From contig NZ_LZIL01000078.1 in the NCBI RefSeq assembly GCF_001667075.1, positions 124,001 through 188,000 of the forward strand: DNA of 64,000 nt, in the 5' to 3' direction. Shown here piece by piece: positions 59,859 through 64,000 of the stretch (within the stretch, counting starts at the first letter, position 1; each line of letters opens with the position of its first letter). Origin of the DNA: Mycobacterium sp. 852014-52450_SCH5900713. GTDB taxonomy: Bacteria; Actinomycetota; Actinomycetes; Mycobacteriales; Mycobacteriaceae. A model generated the notes under the pieces. That model did not search any database and had not been told where the DNA came from. It worked only from the letters and a program-made list of their open reading frames with translations. The position numbers and the translations under genes are program-made.

Positions 59859-60170
59859 TCAGCGAGTGCGCGGGTGCGTCCGACTGCCTGGGTGTGCGGC
59901 GTCCCACTGCGCATCGATGCGGGTCACACGGTGGTTCTCGATGATGAGCCAGAGCGCTCCGGCGACCGCGCCGAGGACGGCGATGAGCACCGTGGTGGAA
60001 AGCCATTCGTAATGTCGATAGGCAGCGGCTGCCGCCGTGCTGATCAGGCCGAACATCGCCACGACCAGCAGGATCAGCCCTGGCCAGAAGAAGTTATCCT
60101 TCATCGCAATACCCGCGTGCGGTTGCGTGGTCCGGGCGTGATCCGTCGGATCGTCATGGGTGTCTCCCAT
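59859..60170 (-). CDS. UsfY-family membrane protein
   Basis: 103 residues. The opening GDTHDDPTDHARTTQPHAG strongly resembles UsfY (Rv3288c), the protein encoded upstream of the sigF operon in M. tuberculosis. Two helices follow (FWPGLILLVVAMFGLISTAA, VLIAVLGAVAGALWLIIEN) and a basic tail with HRVTRIDAQWDAAHP. Function of the family unknown. ATG at 60170 with GGAGGGAG 4 nt upstream. Last gene of a three-gene operon led by element D. No sigF gene in this window. Confidence 0.75.
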   Translation of the reverse strand: MGDTHDDPTDHARTTQPHAGIAMKDNFFWPGLILLVVAMFGLISTAAAAAYRHYEWLSTTVLIAVLGAVAGALWLIIENHRVTRIDAQWDAAHPGSRTHPRTR

Positions 60171-60212
60171 CACGGCTCCCTCCGTCGTCGGATGAGATAT
60201 CAAAATATTTGG

Positions 60213-60593
60213 TCAAGCGGAGCCGGCCCCGTCGCGGATGAGCAACTCGGGCAGCGTAATCGCCCCAATCGTTGTCACCAGCCACACCACAACCGTCGTG
60301 GCCAGCCAGGATGGCACGCCGTCAATAATTAGCCCGTGCGTCAAGACCGACGCGAGGATCAACGCGACGATCGTCAATGCCAAACCGGTGCCCCCAAGAA
60401 ACAGCGACGCGTACGGATGGGGCAACTTCAAGATCCACAATGACAGGACCGCCTGCGCTGCCGCGAACACCACTACGGCGACGACGAACCCCGATGCCGA
60501 CAACGAAACTGCAGGAACGATCCAGGCCGCAATCAGTAGTCCGATCGCCCACGATGCCAGCAGCACAACTGCCCACAAGACGACTTGTCTCAT
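60213..60593 (-). CDS. Four-helix phage-holin-family-like membrane protein
   Basis: 126 residues with four hydrophobic segments (VVLWAVVLLASWAIGLLIAA, GFVVAVVVFAAAQAVLSLWI, LFLGGTGLALTIVALILASV, WLATTVVVWLVTTIGAITLP). Similar to the PF04020-type 'phage holin' family, whose bacterial members are not phage proteins. Start overlaps the small gene upstream by 4 bp; 42 bp before the UsfY-like gene. Confidence 0.75.
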   Translation of the reverse strand: MRQVVLWAVVLLASWAIGLLIAAWIVPAVSLSASGFVVAVVVFAAAQAVLSLWILKLPHPYASLFLGGTGLALTIVALILASVLTHGLIIDGVPSWLATTVVVWLVTTIGAITLPELLIRDGAGSA

Positions 60594-60769
60594 GGCAATG
60601 TCGCCAACGCGTCCGCGAGTTCGATCTCGGGCAACGCATCCAGTGCATCGAGTCGTCGAGTTGGTTCAGATACGGGAGCGCGTCGTTGACGAACCGCGCA
60701 GGTCAGCTCTGGGTCGCGCGAAGCCAACCGCGAGCCGATGGCTGCCGGGTGGTCAACCGTTGTTGCCAT
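60590..60769 (-). CDS. Small hypothetical protein leading the UsfY operon
   Basis: 59 residues, ending in an acidic helix (DALDALPEIELADALATLP). ATG at 60769 preceded by AGGA 7 nt away; GTG at 60775 is an alternative. Its stop overlaps the next start (ATGA), which supports it being translated. Element D ends 22 nt before it. No family recognised. Confidence 0.5.
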   Translation of the reverse strand: MATTVDHPAAIGSRLASRDPELTCAVRQRRAPVSEPTRRLDALDALPEIELADALATLP

Positions 60770-60790
60770 GGGCACATCCTGGGCCTAGTC

Positions 60791-60882
60791 GGGGTCAGTT
60801 GTCATCGTCCGAGTCGCCGATTCACCCGGGTGATTCTCCGAATTCCCGGCAACCGGGGTTCACCACCGAGCGCGGGGTGAAT
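60791..60882 (-). promoter_or_regulatory. 44-bp composite element, copy D, with two extra half-sites
   Basis: GGGGTCA (60791-60797), then TTCACCCGGGTGA (60821-60833), exactly 30 bp from the first base; TTCACC and GGGGTGAA follow at about 60859 and 60875-60882. The second half-site of the left repeat is degenerate (TCGTCC). Located between the regulator stop (61031) and the UsfY operon start (60769). Confidence 0.75.
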
Positions 60883-61030
60883 CAAAGCTGAGCGCGTCAT
60901 TTTAAGACGCCGCGGTGCGCTGCAGTCCTCTGCTTTGGCTATCCGGAGGCAGCGACAGCAAATGACGGGGGCCGCGGCGCTACGCGGGATGACTGTGGGC
61001 CAATGCTTTTGGGCCGACAAGCGTCGGGGA

Positions 61031-62797
61031 TTACGCGATGCCGTAGTCGTTTATCTTGCGGTAGATGGTCGCCCGCGACATTCCCAGGGCGCGCGCCGCC
61101 TCTTGCTTGTTGCCACGGTTGTCTTGGAGGCTACGGACGATCGCGTCGCGCTCGAGGGCTTCCATTTGGGTCAGCTTCCGCCGCGTGATGGAGCGGCACT
61201 CCGGTGGCAACTTGTCGGCGCTGATGGTTCCCGATCGTTGGCGGGCAACGGTTTCGGTCAGAACGCGCCGCAGCTGCGAGACGTTGCCCGGCCACGGCAG
61301 CCTGCTGAGTTGGCGCATGGCATCGGGTGCAAGCTTCACATCAGCACCCCGGGTGATCTCACGCAGCAACAGAGGCACCAATTCCTCGAGGTCGTCAATC
61401 CTGTGTCGCAGCGCCGGCACTGTGACGGTATGGGTGAACAGCGGCAGCAGCTGCTTGATCGGTGCTGAAGGAGGCCCGGAACTCCTGGTCGCCGCGATCC
61501 ATCCCCGGCCTGCGCGCGTGGCCAGCATCGAGGTGATCGATTCGAGTGTGTCCTTGTCGATGTCATCCACGTCGCCGATCACCACCGCGAAGTCCTCATC
61601 GCCGGACGCAGCCGCCAGCTCGGCAACGAGACGCGTCGCGTTGGGGAAGGTCTCGGCGCGCATCACCCGGACAGTTCGGCCCGGTTTCACGTCCCGCCCC
61701 ACCGCCTGGGCCAACCGTGCCCGGCCGGATCCTTTCTCTCCTTCGAGCATTACCCAGTCTCGGTCGCGGCAGCACTGCCGCACCTGCTGGCAGCAGCGCA
61801 ACCACGCGCTGTTGCGACCTGCCAGACCAGGGATTTGGGTGTACGACGAGTGGCCGACTGGCGCCGGGCGCGAGCTCGTCTCGGCGGAAAGATCAACGTG
61901 GAAAACGACATTGGTCCGGCCGCTGCGTATCGTCGAGCGGTCGGCGGCAGTGATTTTGGCGATGCGCCCGCTTGGCAGAACAGCCAGCGCCGTGCCCGAC
62001 AGCTTGGAGCTGAGCAGATCCGAGGCGTGTTCGAGCAGCGCGGTCTGCTCGTTGCCGTCCAGTGCCCGACGCAGATAGGGGTTGATCAACACCACATCGC
62101 CACCAATCGCGAGCACACCGCTCGAAGACCGCCGTGCCTGCTGCAGATACGCCTCCAACAGCGCAGTCTCACCCTGATGGGCCACCGCCCGCATGCGATC
62201 CTCAATTTGACGACCGGCGCTGGTAGCCAGCGCGAGCAACAGTGGGTCGGATTCGTCGGCCAGACAACTCAGATTGACGGTGCCGATTACCCTGCGCGTT
62301 ATCGGATCCCGGATCGGCGAACCCGCGCACGCGAAACCGGTGAACATAGCGACGAAATGCTCGCCGCCGCAAATGAACGCGGGCCGCCCGGTCTCGAGCG
62401 CGGTGCCAATCCCGTTGGTGCCCGCCACCTCTTCAGCCAAGCTATAGCCCGGTATGAGGCTCACCCTGTCCAACGCGTTGAGGATGGACACTTCTGCGGC
62501 GGTCCGTTCAACCACCACCGCGTCGGTTGATGTCAGGATGACGCTGACAGCTTGCGCAGCCAGGTCATCGGTGACGCACCGCAGCACCGGCGCGGCCGCA
62601 CGCGCCAACCGCGAACCCATATTTGGTTCACGCACATACGGCAGCTCGACCCGGTCCGGGTGAACGTGCAGGGCCTCGGACCGACGCCAGGAATCCAGCA
62701 CGCTTGGGGGCAAGGTCTCCGCCTCCAAGGACCCCTCGCACAAGAACCGTTCCCTCACCCGGCGAACATCGGTTTGGACGCCGGCCCGCAAGATCAT
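61031..62797 (-). CDS. AcoR-like GAF/AAA/Fis regulator with a degenerate ATPase
   Basis: 588 residues. A GAF-type sensor covers about 60-190 (VSILNALDRVSLIPGYSLAE, VAGTNGIGTALETGRPAFIC). The AAA+ domain, about 330-520, has a broken Walker A (GEKGSGRA at 353-360, with Arg and Ala in place of Lys-Ser/Thr) and no GAFTGA loop, but keeps DVDDIDKD and LPWPGNVSQLRRVL. The C-terminal Fis HTH is intact: GNKQEAARALGMSRATIYRK. Mycobacteria lack sigma-54, so it should regulate by direct binding. Two palindromes lie 55-93 bp before its ATG. It is the only transcription regulator in the accessory block. Confidence 0.88.
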   Translation of the reverse strand: MILRAGVQTDVRRVRERFLCEGSLEAETLPPSVLDSWRRSEALHVHPDRVELPYVREPNMGSRLARAAAPVLRCVTDDLAAQAVSVILTSTDAVVVERTAAEVSILNALDRVSLIPGYSLAEEVAGTNGIGTALETGRPAFICGGEHFVAMFTGFACAGSPIRDPITRRVIGTVNLSCLADESDPLLLALATSAGRQIEDRMRAVAHQGETALLEAYLQQARRSSSGVLAIGGDVVLINPYLRRALDGNEQTALLEHASDLLSSKLSGTALAVLPSGRIAKITAADRSTIRSGRTNVVFHVDLSAETSSRPAPVGHSSYTQIPGLAGRNSAWLRCCQQVRQCCRDRDWVMLEGEKGSGRARLAQAVGRDVKPGRTVRVMRAETFPNATRLVAELAAASGDEDFAVVIGDVDDIDKDTLESITSMLATRAGRGWIAATRSSGPPSAPIKQLLPLFTHTVTVPALRHRIDDLEELVPLLLREITRGADVKLAPDAMRQLSRLPWPGNVSQLRRVLTETVARQRSGTISADKLPPECRSITRRKLTQMEALERDAIVRSLQDNRGNKQEAARALGMSRATIYRKINDYGIA

Positions 62798-62851
62798 CGA
62801 CGCATGGACCTCGCTCCCGACAGAGCGGTGCAGCCGCCCCCCAATACTGGC

Positions 62852-62890
62852 GTCTCAGATTGAGACGGCCAACCCTGCTCAGATTGAGAC
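62852..62890 (-). promoter_or_regulatory. Palindrome pair upstream of the AcoR-like gene
   Basis: GTCTCAGATTGAGAC at 62852-62866 is a perfect inverted repeat with a 3-nt centre; CTCAGATTGAGAC at 62878-62890 repeats it with an incomplete left arm, 24 bp away. Such paired sites are typical for dimeric Fis-type activators. The divergent gene at 63098 is about 210 bp on the other side. Confidence 0.65.
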
Positions 62891-63097
62891 GTTCAGTGTA
62901 CGCCCGCGGCGGTGTCATGGGTCATGTCAGCTAACACATCGGACGGATCGGAAGAGTGATGGTGAGGCCGCGGCGGATGCAGCGCCGAAACGCAACGGCG
63001 GCTTGGCCGCCGGGCGATCCAAGGCCGGCCATCCCCGCTCGAGTCACCCGATGCAGCGCGACAACCACAGCGGTGATGCAGCGAAAGGCGTGGAGAA
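62891..63097. other. Remainder of the divergent intergenic region
   Basis: About 200 bp between the palindromes and the small gene at 63098. No convincing gene or promoter recognised; it ends with GGAG just before the small gene. Confidence 0.4.
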
Positions 63098-63313
63098 ATG
63101 ACCATCTATCAGCTGACCGATCGCCTACACGACGGCCGCACCGTACGCGTCCAAGCAGATCAAATCGCGGCGACAGTGGCGTCATGGCTGGCCGAGCTGG
63201 GCGCCTGCAGTCCATTAGTAGAGCTGCTCAGTCGAGCGGTGCGCGATGGTGACTGGCCTGCAACGCACGAGATAGCGGACTATCTGTCGGTCGAAGTCCA
63301 GGTGGCAGCATGA
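63098..63313 (+). CDS. Small conserved mycobacterial protein
   Basis: 71 residues: IYQLTDRLHDGRTVRVQADQ, IAATVASWLAELGACSPLVE, then WPATHEIADYLSVEVQVA. Predicted soluble, alpha/beta; no function known to me. ATG with GGAG 2-5 nt upstream. Its stop overlaps a following ATG (ATGA). Confidence 0.65.
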   Translation: MTIYQLTDRLHDGRTVRVQADQIAATVASWLAELGACSPLVELLSRAVRDGDWPATHEIADYLSVEVQVAA

Positions 63314-63558
63314 CGTCGCGGGGGGAGTCGGAACCGCTTTTTGAGGCAGGCTCGATCCCCTCACCGACGAGGCCGCTGTTTCAGACCGCCTTCGACAACT
63401 TTGATCGCCGGTCACCCACCGCGGTGGACATCCAGAATCCCGATCGCCGCCATTCGCTCGCGATCGAGGGTCGCCGGAGCCAGTCTGGCGACTTCGCGTT
63501 GCGGTGGTGGGCCAGCGAGGCTAACGCCCCCGCACCGTGTAGGGGCGGGCTCCGATGA
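63310..63558 (+). CDS. Hypothetical protein, weakly supported
   Basis: 82 residues with no recognisable domain and low-complexity Arg/Ser-rich content. It is kept only because its start overlaps the stop of the gene at 63098 (ATGA), and its own stop overlaps an ATG at 63555. May be non-coding. Confidence 0.25.
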   Translation: MTSRGESEPLFEAGSIPSPTRPLFQTAFDNFDRRSPTAVDIQNPDRRHSLAIEGRRSQSGDFALRWWASEANAPAPCRGGLR

Positions 63559-63788
63559 CGGTCAGGCCACCAACTTCTGCCCCTTGTGTTCCCGTGGATC
63601 GTCAGCGCCCACCCGAGCGCGTGAATGTGCCAGGTGCGTCGCAACAAATGGTCGAAGCCGTTTCACAGGAGGTGGGGCGCGGTAACACGCCTACACTGGC
63701 TACCAGCGCTAATGGTCGCGACAACTGTGGACGATACAACGGGGAGGCCTTCCGCCCACCTGCTTCACGTCGGGGGGCGGCTGTTCGC

Positions 63789-64000
63789 GTGAGCACCGCC
63801 AGGACGTCGGGGAACGTGCGCATACCGCCGATTCGTGGGCGAACGGGCGAGCTGAAGGTGATCGACGCGCTGGTCGCGGCGCTGGCTCAGGGGCGCGGGG
63901 GCGTCCTGGTCATCGAGGGGCCGCCGGGCATCGGGAAGAGCCGCTTGTTGACCGAGGTCTTGGCGCGCGCCGAGGAAGCCGGTGTTCGGACACTATTCGG
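63789..64000 (+). CDS. AAA ATPase of LuxR/MalT type, partial
   Basis: About 70 residues visible before the right edge: IPPIRGRTGELKVIDALVAA, then Walker A VIEGPPGIGKSRLLTEVL. This is the N-terminal ATPase of large LuxR-type regulators; the rest is outside. GTG at 63789 starts just before the conserved part. The frame is open back to ATG 63555, which would add 78 residues of unlike composition and couple it to the preceding gene. Confidence 0.75.
   Translation, partial: MSTARTSGNVRIPPIRGRTGELKVIDALVAALAQGRGGVLVIEGPPGIGKSRLLTEVLARAEEAGVRTLF

Noticed and set aside
60802-61020. A 72-codon frame between the regulator and element D
   Set aside because: No ribosome site, poor composition, and it overlaps element D.
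60770-61030. Sigma-54 promoter near the AcoR-like regulator
   Set aside because: No GG-N10-GC core was seen that stands out, and mycobacteria lack sigma-54.

Overview
The window is chromosomal DNA of a slow-growing type Mycobacterium. It is GC-rich, and from the left edge to about 49.86 kb the genes run in the same relative order as the M. tuberculosis Rv1250 to Rv1191 block, in inverted orientation. Rv numbers and family names are from memory of protein sequences, not from a search; the species cannot be fixed, but a non-tuberculous slow grower fits best.

Conserved block, 1-49.86 kb. An EmrB-type exporter (cut by the left edge) is followed by an Rv1249c-like membrane protein, the 2-oxoglutarate decarboxylase/dehydrogenase kgd, two tandem short-chain dehydrogenases, the lipoprotein lpqZ with a malic enzyme, mdh and corA. 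Then come the trehalose-recycling importer lpqY-sugABC with flanking small genes, a putative cell-wall/Mg group (DUF4190, PRC-MgtE_N-CBS, DUF1003, a secreted transglycosylase-like protein), mrp, and the envelope-stress set tatB-htrA-rseA-sigE. After an O-methyltransferase and a 55-bp tandem repeat lies the TetR/ABC efflux operon (Rv1219c-1217c type) with Rv1216c and Rv1215c homologues. Glucan and methylglucose lipopolysaccharide precursor genes follow (glgC, glgM, gpgS), with tag, folP2, fadD6, a LOG protein, a STAND-like ATPase, dapE/dapD, a metabolite:H+ symporter, fadD36 and an alpha/beta hydrolase. Genes that M. tuberculosis has inside this block, such as the PE/PPE/esx group between Rv1200 and fadD36, are absent.

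Accessory block, 49.9-63.1 kb. Synteny ends and almost every gene is on the minus strand: an NmrA-like SDR, an MFS exporter, a truncated nitroreductase, RidA, two MDR-type quinone reductases, a flavin disulfide reductase overlapping a DoxX protein, a secreted cupin, small Cys-rich proteins, a UsfY-family protein with a holin-like membrane protein, and an AcoR/Fis-type regulator with a degraded ATPase. Four intergenic regions of this block share a 44-bp composite element built from TCACCC half-sites, with its two halves always 30 bp apart. I see no copy in the conserved block. This is the best candidate for an undescribed regulon, perhaps for redox or electrophile stress.

Right edge, 63.1-64 kb. 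Small genes in a possible translationally coupled chain lead into an AAA-ATPase (LuxR/MalT-like) cut by the edge. At least fifteen genes have a TANNNT hexamer 6-7 nt before the start codon, the pattern of leaderless mycobacterial transcripts. I found no rRNA, tRNA, IS element, integrase or CRISPR array.
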